DNA of 64,000 bases, from contig NC_058193.1 of assembly GCF_907165205.1 (NCBI RefSeq), positions 21,465,521 through 21,529,520 on the forward strand, given 5' to 3'. This document shows positions 54,215-64,000 of this stretch, in pieces. The position numbers and the translations under genes were made by a program. Every line of letters starts with the position of its first letter. Position 1 is the stretch's first letter. Source of the DNA: Coccinella septempunctata. Taxonomy: Eukaryota > Arthropoda > Insecta > Coleoptera > Coccinellidae. A model generated the notes under the pieces. The model was not told the DNA's origin and did no database searches. It worked only from the letters and a program-made list of their open reading frames with translations.

Positions 54215-57149
54215 TTTTTAAATTTTTAACTTGAGTGAAATCTAGATGTTTCGTTGATGAGTTGGCAGAAAATTGAAAAACATATGAATTGCCTTTCCCT
54301 CCCAATTTCCAGATTCATTCCATGAAAACACTAATCACTTGATCCCAATTTCATTCAAATACGGGAGGATATGTACGTTATTTGGACAAATTATTATTAA
54401 CAGCAATTGATGCCCAAACATGCACCCCGTATGCGTAAAAAAATTATCATAGCATGTGTTTATCGCACAATATTGAAAAAAAATGGAAAATGAGAATCAT
54501 GTTCATTCCGAAAAACTCGTGGCTTTATTTTATTCAAAAATAACGTTGTAACAAATCTACATTCACAGAAAATCAAAAACTAGAATTTTCTTTATCCGCT
54601 GATCTGATCTGGTTATTATTCTTTCAGCTAGAATATGATCATTTCCTCACTCTTCTGCTATATTCTCAGTTGGAATAATAATACAGCAGAGTAGTTCATA
54701 CCTATTGATTAGTTTAGTAATTAGTAATTAATATACTTTAGGTTTATAATTGTAAGCATTTTGGGAACTTAGAGTGAATTATTTTACATTTGAAAATATG
54801 TACACACTGCTTTACTTTACAATTATCATCAATTTCATAATTATCATCATCAATATCATAATTATACTCAGAATAGTAGATGATCATTCGCTTGTTCTAG
54901 TAAAAAAATTTTGTCCAATCTTCAAATTTCGAAATTCAGATTTGTTGCAACATTATGTTTGTTCAGATTAATATTTGTGTTTCTTCCAAAATGAGTCCTT
55001 CTTCATTTTTTTTTCAACTAGGGCGCAATGTGATGATTTACGTATACAAGGTGTTTGAAAGTTAGTCATTGATTATAAAATTTGTCCAAAATACGGACAT
55101 GCCCTCTCGTTTTGCAGTAAGGTTGGGATCTAAAAATTAAGAGAATAAAAAATAGTTGATGATTTAAGTTGTAATAGTTGCCACCTAATTTGTGGTGGAA
55201 TATCTAGATTTGACGCAAGCTAACGAAGTTGTTCGGAAACGCAAATAAATTTTATCTTTCCTTTGTTTTCTGCTCTTTCCAAGTTTGTGAATGAAATTTC
55301 AAAATATTGATATACAGGGTTTTTTTTCGACTCGAATCCTACTCATTAAATTTTTAAGAGCCGGACCTGTAATGAGACATTTTTTATGTTAATCAAAAGC
55401 AGATCTGACAAAGAACATACGAATCAAATATCACAAAAATGTATAGAGTGGTTCATAAGTTATAATTAATTGAAAAAGTGGGAAAATTTGTGAATCAGCA
55501 TGTACCTTTGTTACAGAACATTGTAGACCCAACAAATATATGTTATTTAGAAACAACTCGGAGTCCTTCATCTAGCCTGATTGTATACGCTTTTTCCAAC
55601 CCATATAAAGCTTCTTCCAAAAGTGCGAAGATTGCTCCTCGTTACTATTGTGCGTAGTAATTCTAGTGCTTATGTAGATGTCTATCTTTATGCGTTGGTT
55701 TTTTATATGCCGTGTATCTGTTTTTCATTCGACCTGAATATCGAAGAACGATAACACGAATGAAGAGCTGTTTGAGCCAGTTTGAAACTGAAAAGAGCCA
55801 TTTAGGTCTGACGTTGGAATCCTCTGAAGACGTTTTCCGCAGTCCGTGAATCAACTCAAGGACCAACTTTAAAAAGCCTGTACTCTTCTCATATTCACAT
55901 AGTATCCGGACGTAAGCGCCTTCATCAAAACGACCCCTCTAGTGTTCGAAATCCGCATCTCCATTAGGTTGTCTATGATCTCCATGAAACGCACCAATTA
56001 CAGAAACCTTCCTCTCATCCGTAAATGAAACGGCTGCGCTTTTATTTTCGCATAAATAAAACACACAGGCACCGTGGCAGAAAAGTCAATTCATCAAAAA
56101 ATTCAAGGTTTCGTCCGACATATGAAATGGATGACTCCCACGCAATGGCTGCTACGCCTCTGACGAACCACGGGCGCCCCCGTCACAGGCATATGATGCT
56201 CGCTTTGCCCAGTAACGTAAATATATTAACCATGGCGCGTATCTGCTTGCTGTTGCAGGATGATAAACAGATTTTAAAATTGATAACTTGGAATACGAAG
56301 CCGAACGAAACCGTCGCGCTGTCTATTTTGAACAAATCAAATTTTCGCAGATCGATGCGGCGGTTGTGTCGACGGCATATTTTGTTCTTCTGCGGAAATT
56401 GATGGCAAAGAATCTAATATGTGTCCAAGTTCCAAATTTCGGATGCCGGCCGCGCCGATAATCACTGAAATTACATGATTTAGGAAGCGCATTAAAACTT
56501 CATCATTCTGTTGCGAATTAATTTGATTACTGTTGTGCGAAGGGTGGCAAATGGATTAATTTAACACACGACCAACGTTCCATGATTGCATAAAAACTAA
56601 ATGGCCTGATGAAGTCTTTAAGCCATTTTATTTACGGATGAATTGATGCTCTCTGTTTCCGAAAAAATATTCGTGACCAAGGCCCTTCAAGGCAATATTT
56701 TCTATTGCATTAGGGCAGGGCGTTCATTCGATTAAATATGATAGGAAGAATTCTGCATTCATTCTATGTCTCTTCCTATGCCCCTTTTGGATATTTACAA
56801 TTTTAATAATATTTAAAATCGAGGATTCTTTTGCAAAGAAAATTAAGCAATTATAAATATAAGGAACACTTAAAAAATCAAATTTAGATAGTGACAAAGC
56901 ACGATCTGCTCTCACACTCAAACCCCGATGAAAAAAATTGTTCAAATGAACGAGGCATTACTGATTGAAAGTACAAAAAAAAATAGATATTTAAGAGCAA
57001 TATTCCAAAATTTCAAAATTATTATGTAGTGTTATTTGTAAATAAAATAGGAAAATAAAGATGAATTATGGTTTTTGGGTTAATAAAACACGGTGCTAAA
57101 CTACGGTAAAAATATTTGCTATCGTCAACTTTAACGTAGGCCACCCCCA
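54215..57149. other. Gene-free region with a less AT-rich block
   Basis: AT-rich up to about 55900, with an (ATC)n-like run near 54815-54870 and, at 55180-55580, the repeat shared with 37940-38520. From about 56000 to 56700 the sequence is clearly less AT-rich and unique-looking. The 125-codon frame at 56025-56402 has no domain and basic, erratic composition; I do not count it as a gene. Confidence 0.4.
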
Positions 57150-57229
57150 ACGCTCCTTTACGAAAGCTAGTCTCCCTACAGGCGACACATAGGTAAACAG
57201 CTTGAACAAACGCAACAACGTCATCTAAG

Positions 57230-57681
57230 ACAAATAATGCACATCAGATGGTTCTACAAAGTTTCAAATGCAGAAGTCTTGCAGCGCGCGAGTTAACAAT
57301 TGAATAACAATTGAGACTCAAGTAACGAGGGCTAGGCTCAGATGGAGAGGCCACATTCTGAGGATGCAAGACACAAGACTCCCCAAAAAAGCTCTGCGCG
57401 GCGAATTCACAGAGGGAGCTCGGAAACCAGGAGGCCAGTATAAGCGGTTTAAGGATATACTACATCAATCCCTAAAATCAGTTAATGCCAGTCATAACTG
57501 GGAACAACTAGCGTTAGACAGATCACAGTGGAGGTCTTTGGTCCACAGTTATAATGGAGACTCGAGAAGAATACAGCGGCGGCCAGATCTGGTTGGTGAC
57601 TATCCATGCTCAGAGTGTAAAAGGATCTGTAGATCACGGTTGGGCCTCTTCAGTCATAGGAGGGCACACAGTCGCAGGTAG
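57230..57681 (+). pseudogene. LINE ORF2 C-terminus with C2H2 finger
   Basis: Frames read RWFYKVSNAEVLQRARV, then RARLRWRGHILRMQDTRLPK and GGQYKRFKDILHQSLKSV, NWEQLALDRSQWRSLV, ending in a C2H2-like CSECKRICRSRLGLFSHRRA. This is the common C-terminal tail of a group of animal non-LTR retrotransposons. The RT core is missing; stops occur before 57364. Confidence 0.65.
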
Positions 57682-59208
57682 CCCTAAGAAAATATAAGTT
57701 TGATCGCACCGATAGTTTTGTTTTTGAGTCTCTTTGTTGATTTATTCTCGGTAACGAGATTCAGTAGTGGAATGAATGAAGGCCACACCCGGCGCTCGCT
57801 CGTTTGCGAAATGTAAAAATGGTAACAAAACCCGGACACTACTGTTTATTTCGGCCGGACTCGCAATCAAAATGCTTAACTATGTCCGGATTTATGTGGA
57901 CGCCTGGCAGCCCTAATTTCAGTGATACAAACACAGGCAACTTCGTTTTCTGCCAAGGGCCCTCCTCCTACTATTCACTTGTCTTGGCAGACGAGACATC
58001 CATCGCAGAATTTTTGGGTTAACTGCCCAAGGCCTAACAGTCGGACTACTACAAGCTATCAATCTTCATCACCTGGCACATTTTCAGGTTTATAATTTTG
58101 ACACCATTCATCAATACTATCGAGATCTTTCTAACAATATTGAATTCTGCTTATTTTCAATTACATTGAATATTTAAAGATCATGGAATTGAAAGAAAGA
58201 AGCCTAATGGATATTTTTATATATGTACTGATGTAACAAATGAAGGGGAGAGCAGATAATTGTCAAAAAGAAAAAAAAAAGTTTTCATGTAGTAAGATAT
58301 TCAAGGCAGAGTATCTTTCCCGGAAACTGAAAAATTATTTCTTATCGACCCATTTTCTATTCCAGGAACAATAAATATCACGGGATGTCGTGCTCACCGA
58401 GTCTTAGGCTAGATTGTTTTCATTTCGCAGAAAAACATTACATTGAGTGTTTATCAATATCTCTTCCAAGATGGCGAAAAAGTAGTTAGAGATTACCGAC
58501 GATATATTGTACACTTGTTTACAAAAACTTTATTTATGGCCCCAAGATGTTGAACACATTCCAGATAAATCATATAAGTTATCAGCTCAACAGAAATTAT
58601 ATACCGTGAAAAGATGGATGGCCAGATGCCGGCATAACTCAGGGCGTTGTTTGCGATAAACGCAGGCTATCCGATCGACCTCCCTGAATGATTGCATCTT
58701 TTTTACATTTCAGGTTATTGGGATACATTCATTTTATGTATTGGAGAAATCAGAGGTCGGGCAGGGCATGGCAGGTGAACGAATTGATGGATTTCTCCCT
58801 GAAGGCCCAACATTTTTACTGTACGAGACTGATTTATTGGATTATATTCCCAACCTGTAGGAGTGTAGAGTATGAAATTTTGCATCGGAAAACATTCGTT
58901 TCCATCATATTCTCAGAGGATGCAATTTGGATTTTGTGTTCCTAAAAGCGTTCAAGAGCGACTATGTTGTTCATGCAGAAGGGTTCCATATAATCTGAAA
59001 GTAAACGATGTCCAATTTACTGCCCAGAAACTGCACAGTCGATCTGAGAGTCAGTGAGATGCATGAGGCGAAGTTTCTGTGGATTGAGGCAGGTAATATG
59101 AAAGTGGCAATATCGGTAGAAGAGGCAAAGTAACAAAGTGAGATAAGTTCCTTAAAAACTGTCTAATAAACTGAATTAGATGATCAATAATTCATGGACC
59201 CTAAACAG
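57682..59208. other. Unassigned region
   Basis: About 1.5 kb. Frames at 57804-58022 and 58688-59057 have no known domain. 57950-58035 contains TGCCAAGG and CTTGGCAG in inverted order, a possible small repeat. Nothing firm. Confidence 0.35.
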
Positions 59209-59480
59209 GGTGTTTTCAAAGATAAGGCTTTTCGTTTATCTAAAATATTCGAGATGGCTGAGCTACGACCCATAGAATTTCGACAAAATTTCATTAAATT
59301 TCAAGTACGGCGCAGTGGAAGGTGACTTCAGCATCGGAAAAACGAAGCAAAACATAAACATGGCAGGACAATGATTCAGTACATTCGAGTCTGATTGGTT
59401 GCATCAGGTCACTTGAAAAAATTGTTGTATCGTGCGATTAGGGGTGAAAATCATAGTTTCATTAATCTAAGGTCAAAGCA
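59209..59480. repeat. Partial copy of the 22221 TIR element
   Basis: CAGGGTGTTTTCAAAG, then AATTTCGACAAAATTTCATT, ACGAAGCAAAACATAAACAT and GGTCACTT follow the order and orientation of 22222-22500. The right end of the element is not visible. Confidence 0.6.
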
Positions 59481-61177
59481 GTGTACAAAAATGAGCCAAA
59501 TTATTGATAGTGCTTATGGTGAAAACTGCTATTATTGCTACCATATTTCAGCCCATTACTACGACGACTGCTAGAGAATTCGAACAAAAAAATGATGACC
59601 ATTGTAAAAAAATTTGTGAATAATATATGCGAATATTATTGGTGAGATTTTGAATAAGATCGAGACTAATATTCAATTTTTTTACACTTGTCTCCAAAAT
59701 TTTTCAAGGTTCGCTCAAAAGGTGATTATTGTCGCTCAACAATGTGATCAACCATGGTTAAACCTAAGAAGATATTGAAAGGAGGCGCAATAGGGGATCA
59801 GAAGTACTCGGATCACTCGGGTTTTGTCACACTCTAAGTTACACTAGCAGGCATTGGCGTGCAGTGCAATAAATTTAATTAATGTAATAATTCTCATCCA
59901 CTAGCTCAACTAACTCGAGTCTTATATCTGCTGAGCTTCCTGTGACTTATACAATTAATAACGTTTTCGCACCAAAAAGTTTCGAAGGTATTTTGAATTA
60001 TCTTCCTTGTACCTTTAGCGTTGTTTAAGGGAACTAGTTCTGTCGAGTTTGACCCTGCCACCCAATAAATTGTCACATTTTCAATCGACTTTGAACTGAA
60101 TTGCGCCCCCTGTCTATATCTTCTTGGTGTCATGGTATCCATGGCCATTTCTGACAATATTGGTGCAGGGCCCCTTCGGTAGTTGAAGACGCCAATGAGT
60201 CACACTCTCTCCATGATTTCAGAAGGATTCATTACGAATATAGAATAGAGATCCAAATATGTTAAGTGGATATCATGGTGGAACATGGGATTTAGAAAAT
60301 ACACAGATAATTCATATACAGCATCCAGCACATACACATGACGAATATCACATTGAGCACTTTATGGTTATAGAAGAATAATACATGCAAAAGTTTTGAA
60401 TCTCACAAGAAAATATATTAGAAAAACCTGGGGGCATGCCTGAATGTCCAATCAACAGTTTTCATTGATCTCTTTAAGAGGAGTTTATACTACGGGAATT
60501 TCTCGCCATCCGTAAAAGGCGTTGAAGGGGGAAAACCTACCAGAATGTGGGATGTTGCCAGAACACTTGAACGATAAGTAGAAGTTACGAATATTACCAT
60601 AGTTTCCACTTTCGTCGAAAAGACGGCAGCACTTAACGAACGTTTTTTTGAATTTCACGAAGGATACGAATTGTAGCCAATGGCGAGACTTCTCGAGGAA
60701 TTTTTTCATGTGGAAATTCACAGAAGAGATAATTGCACCTCATAAAGTTAATGAAATGAATGAATATTTGTTCTTCAATGAAAAAAAAATGATTTTTTCT
60801 CCGTTTGACGAATAAAAAAAATTCTGACTTTCCAAGATGACGAACAGATTGATTTGAATTATAATGAAAACCACATATAAATTAGTGGTTTCTGACATAA
60901 GATATTCATTTTCTCTTTTTGAACTGACCACTAAAACGGTGTATACCGTATACGCGTATACCCCTCTTAAATCTATACCTCTTTTGATGTCCAATAAATT
61001 ACTAGTAGGATGCGACTTCACAGCTTAACATTGATTCATGGTACCTTTTCATCCCTCACTCAAAAGAGTTTGATTGAGAATCTCGAAGAGTTTGGAAATT
61101 CGTATTTTGAATTGTACCGGTGCGCAACAAATTGGCGAATTCGCCAGTTATGTCGCGTTTGGTAGACTACATAATAT
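59481..61177. other. Unassigned region
   Basis: About 1.7 kb, non-coding as far as I can see. Minus-strand frames at 59906-60157, 60485-60721 and 60740-61021 have no recognisable domain. Confidence 0.35.
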
Positions 61178-62705
61178 ACACCGCGCAAAAAAATTAACGC
61201 ACATTCTGAAAATCTCAATTTTAATGAAAGTTAACTCTACATTGACTTTATAACTTATTTTTTATGTTCTCTCGTGAAGGTTTTGAACGAAACAAGACAC
61301 ATTAAAGGGAAGAAAAATTCAGGATTTCACCGAATCTTATGTGAAAGAAGAGAAATGAACAATTTTCAAAATACTGAAATGCTGATAAGTGATTTAATAC
61401 TTGGTATTTCCACCCCTTGTGTTAATTACAGCTCGGCAACGACGGTTCATACTCAAAATGAGTGATCTTAAAATGTTCCGATCTAATCCTTCCCAGATTT
61501 TTCCGAGTTGGATTCCTAAGTCATAAAGAGTAGCTGGATGATTTTCTGAACTTCTCAGCCTTCTACTGAGGTTGTCCCAAACCTGCTCAATCGGATTGAG
61601 ATCTGGACTTCTTGCTGGCCATTCCATTCGAGAGACTTCAACCTCTTCAAGGTACTCCTGAACGATGCGCGCACGATGGGGTCTGGCATTATCGTCCATA
61701 AAAATGAAATTTTCACCAATGTATGGGGCAAATGGCACTACATGCTCTTCAAGAATGTTCCTTATATACTTATCAGCATTCATAGCTCCATTATCAACGA
61801 CCACTAGGTCTGTGCGAGCAGTCAAAGATATTCCACCCCATACCATAATCGATCCTCCCCCGAAACCAGTAGTATTCAGGAAATTGCACTGAGCATATCT
61901 TTCATGTGGACGTCTGTATACAAGGGAACGTCGATCACAATGGTAGAGGCAGAATCTAGACTCATCTGTGAAGAGAACTCTTTCCCAATCGGCCTCTTCC
62001 CAATGGATATGCTCTCTCGCAAAATCCAAACGCGCCCTTCGATGGGCTGGGGTAAGAGCTGGGCCTCTTGCCGCGACACGAGGCCTTAAATCATATTCTC
62101 TGAGGCGATTTCTTATTGTCTGAGTGCTAATTTGCACCTCATAAGTTTGCTCAAGCTGAATTTGAAGGAGGCGAGCGGTTGCAAACCGTTGTCTCAACGA
62201 AGAAACTCTCAAGTAACGTTCTTGAATGGCAGTTGTTACCCGTGGTCTACCCTGTCCTGGTCTTCGGACATTCATACCTGTCTCCCTGAATGGCTGCAAC
62301 ATTCTGGACACACTTGTATGGGAAACTCCAAACCTTTCTGCAATTCTTGTGTATGTCCACCCTTCTTCTCGCAAAACTACCGCTTGGGCACATTCCTCTT
62401 GGGTCAAATTGCGTGTTTCGCGTTGCATAGCGATCGAGTGTAGAAAATCAAACGAAAGAAAAACTATTGAACACTAGAATTGATCGAGAACAACTGACTT
62501 TAGAATGGAGCCAATGCATTCAAAATCTGATAATATCATCTTTTTTTATTTCTGCTGGGAAAAAACATCTGTATTGAAGAAAACCGTTGAAAGTGGATAA
62601 CATATGCATGCATAATTCTGATAAAAATAATTATCAATGAGAACACCTTCAGTTGTAGAATTAATTTGAGATTTCCATAATGTGCGTTAATTTTTTTGCG
62701 CAGTG
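61178..62705 (-). mobile_element. Complete Tc1-like transposon
   Basis: The TIRs start CACYGCGCAAAAAAATTAAC (Y is C at the left, T at the right) and continue as GCACATT for roughly 40 bp or more with few mismatches. TA flanks both ends (61176-61177, 62706-62707). Length 1528 bp. The single gene inside has an uninterrupted transposase, so the copy looks young and may be autonomous. Confidence 0.92.
61394..62428 (-). CDS. Tc1 family DD34E transposase
   Basis: 344 aa without stop or frameshift, a normal length for Tc1. N-terminal paired-type DNA-binding region: an HTH near residues 10-55 (LTQEECAQAVVLREEGW; RIAERFGVSHTSVSRML), then GRPRVTT (a GRPR-like motif) and a second HTH (ISTQTIRNRLREYDLRPR). 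Catalytic domain: FTDESRFCLY (first Asp), MVWGGIS, FMDDNARPHRA (second Asp) and SPDLNPIEQVWD (Glu). Exactly 34 residues lie between the second Asp and the Glu, giving DD34E. All three catalytic residues are present. The TIRs lie about 215 and 275 bp outside the ORF. Confidence 0.95.
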   Translation of the reverse strand: MQRETRNLTQEECAQAVVLREEGWTYTRIAERFGVSHTSVSRMLQPFRETGMNVRRPGQGRPRVTTAIQERYLRVSSLRQRFATARLLQIQLEQTYEVQISTQTIRNRLREYDLRPRVAARGPALTPAHRRARLDFAREHIHWEEADWERVLFTDESRFCLYHCDRRSLVYRRPHERYAQCNFLNTTGFGGGSIMVWGGISLTARTDLVVVDNGAMNADKYIRNILEEHVVPFAPYIGENFIFMDDNARPHRARIVQEYLEEVEVSRMEWPARSPDLNPIEQVWDNLSRRLRSSENHPATLYDLGIQLGKIWEGLDRNILRSLILSMNRRCRAVINTRGGNTKY

Positions 62706-62707
62706 TA

Positions 62708-64000
62708 TGATTAAACTTTTTTATTTCTTTCAATAAAATATTATTCATACCTACATTACATTCATAATATAAACTATGCTCTATATCGTCCTCAGTTGTT
62801 TTTTTAAAGTGTAGAAATCTAAATTCTCAGCTGAATAAAATTTCCTCAGGAATCGCGGACACTATTTTCTGAAAATTTTTAAAACTTCCTGAAATGGCTT
62901 TAAGGTTGGTTGTACAGTTCAAATTCGAGCCGATTCAAAACTGTACGCAATTGGGGCCTTAGTTTCGTACAATACCATTCATACGTCGCTCTTGCCGACG
63001 ATGGCGGAAGACCTCCGTTCATACCTTTCCGAAACGGTCGAAGAAATAGTGGTTATTGGCTACAGATATTGCAATTTATGACAGCGTCAAACAATTTCCG
63101 TTATGAACGGGTCATTCCAAATATTCGGACAGGGCCGGGCCGTTTTCTAGACAAGAATGCGGATTCGATTAGATGTCTGGATAGAATTCCTTACCTTCAC
63201 AGAGCAATTCGTATCTGTCTCAGATGCTGAAAATTTTGGGACACAGGTGAAGTGGTGAATAACATCGCATTCTTCTTAAGTATATTATGATTAATGGGCA
63301 ATGAACTAATCTACTGGAATTGATGTGGTTGATACATGAGAATCAAGTTGCCCTCCTGAAGATGGCATTGTGATACCGAAACACGTAAATACTCAAGCGA
63401 AATTTACAACTGAAAGTAATCAGGAATCTAATAACCATTTTGGCGTAATAGATCGAGAAAAAGGAAAGTAAACATAAGCTATTAAATGATTAATACAAAA
63501 AATATGTCAAATAAATTACTGCTCACCCTTACACCAAAAACGAAGACGAATTTTATAAGCTCATCAAATTTGTTCGTCAACAGAGAAGGCACTATCAAAT
63601 ACGAATCTGAAATTGGCTCATATTTCTTTTCCTACATTCAGCAACTGTCTGGGGCTAAACCAAAGGCTCTATTCAAGGCCCCTCCTTCTGGATACGAAAC
63701 TTAGCTTTGCTAAGGTACTATCTTTCGCACTGCTAAGCTGAAGATTTGGTGAACCACCAAACCACCTACGCTATTAAGCTGGAAATTTATAACGAGGGAT
63801 TTTTGATACAGATCAATTCAAGTAAAATATTTTCATGGAAGATCTACTTTCAGTTGAAGCAGAAATAGCATACAACTTTCCTATTTCGAATAGCACACCA
63901 AGTATTTCAACAATTAGCAATTTTTCGAAATTCATAGCGTTGAAGGTGTTTCTCATTTCTTTTTAAAACCATGGTATCAATATTTTTATAAAAATAATAA
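62708..64000. other. Unassigned region at the right edge
   Basis: About 1.3 kb. At 63355-63385, CCTGAAGATGGC...ACCGAAACACG resembles a signature found in Penelope-like retroelement ends. Frames at 62910-63230 and 63486-63704 have no recognisable domain. Confidence 0.3.

Noticed and set aside
56025..56402. 125-codon plus-strand ORF
   Set aside because: Very basic, irregular composition, no domain or splice partner; more likely chance in a less AT-rich block.
61665..62477. Plus-strand frames of 60-100 codons across the Tc1 element
   Set aside because: They are shadows of the intact minus-strand transposase.

Overview
The window is a gene-poor, strongly AT-rich stretch of eukaryotic, almost certainly insect, nuclear DNA. 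The few real genes have GT-AG introns and best resemble animal genes (ARL3, RCCD1, Ly6-type secreted proteins). The rest is a thick layer of insect-type transposons: jockey/CR1-like LINEs, mariner, Tc1, hAT, Helitron and many MITEs. A beetle is my guess from the overall flavour; nothing in the sequence proves the order.

Host genes. At 0.7-4.2 kb a head-to-head pair is seen: ARL3 (minus strand, ciliary small GTPase) and an RCCD1-type RCC1-repeat protein (plus strand, three exons). Between their coding sequences lies a good RFX X-box candidate (2411-2424). At 36.7-39.8 kb two paralogous minus-strand genes encode small cysteine-rich Ly6/three-finger-like secreted proteins. Their domain exons are clear and their signal-peptide exons are not. 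I found no other convincing host protein gene, no tRNA or rRNA gene and no CRISPR array.

Mobile DNA, left to right: a 1.5-kb foldback element (4357-5849) whose inverted relative is at 34.1-36.0 kb; a 168-bp MITE with 9-bp target duplication (6046-6213); a MITE family with long terminal inverted repeats (TIRs) at 6.8, 13.0 and 48.8 kb; a perfect 37-bp palindrome between 8-bp direct repeats (8032-8084); three LINE bodies at 14.0-20.9 kb; a TIR element at 22.2 kb; tandem Helitron-like ends at 24.9-25.8 kb; MITEs at 26.2 and 27.6 kb; a TIR element at 33.0-34.1 kb; a mariner split by an unfamiliar TA-duplicating composite insertion (40.4-43.0 kb); LINE remnants at 44.9-45.6 and 51.1-51.9 kb; a 5'-truncated LINE with an intact reverse transcriptase ORF (45.9-48.4 kb); a hAT MITE with a nested foldback (52.4-54.2 kb); a LINE C-terminus (57.2-57.7 kb); and a complete Tc1 element with an uninterrupted DD34E transposase (61178-62705).

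Interpretation. The genes do not form a pathway; ARL3 and RCCD1 may share a promoter, and the Ly6-like pair is a local duplication. The main biological content is transposon history: nested insertions, tandem and inverted duplications, and several palindromes with precise borders. Stretches not assigned to genes or repeats (notably about 21.2-21.6 and 56.0-56.7 kb) look like unique, less AT-rich non-coding DNA and could hold enhancers, but that is inference only.
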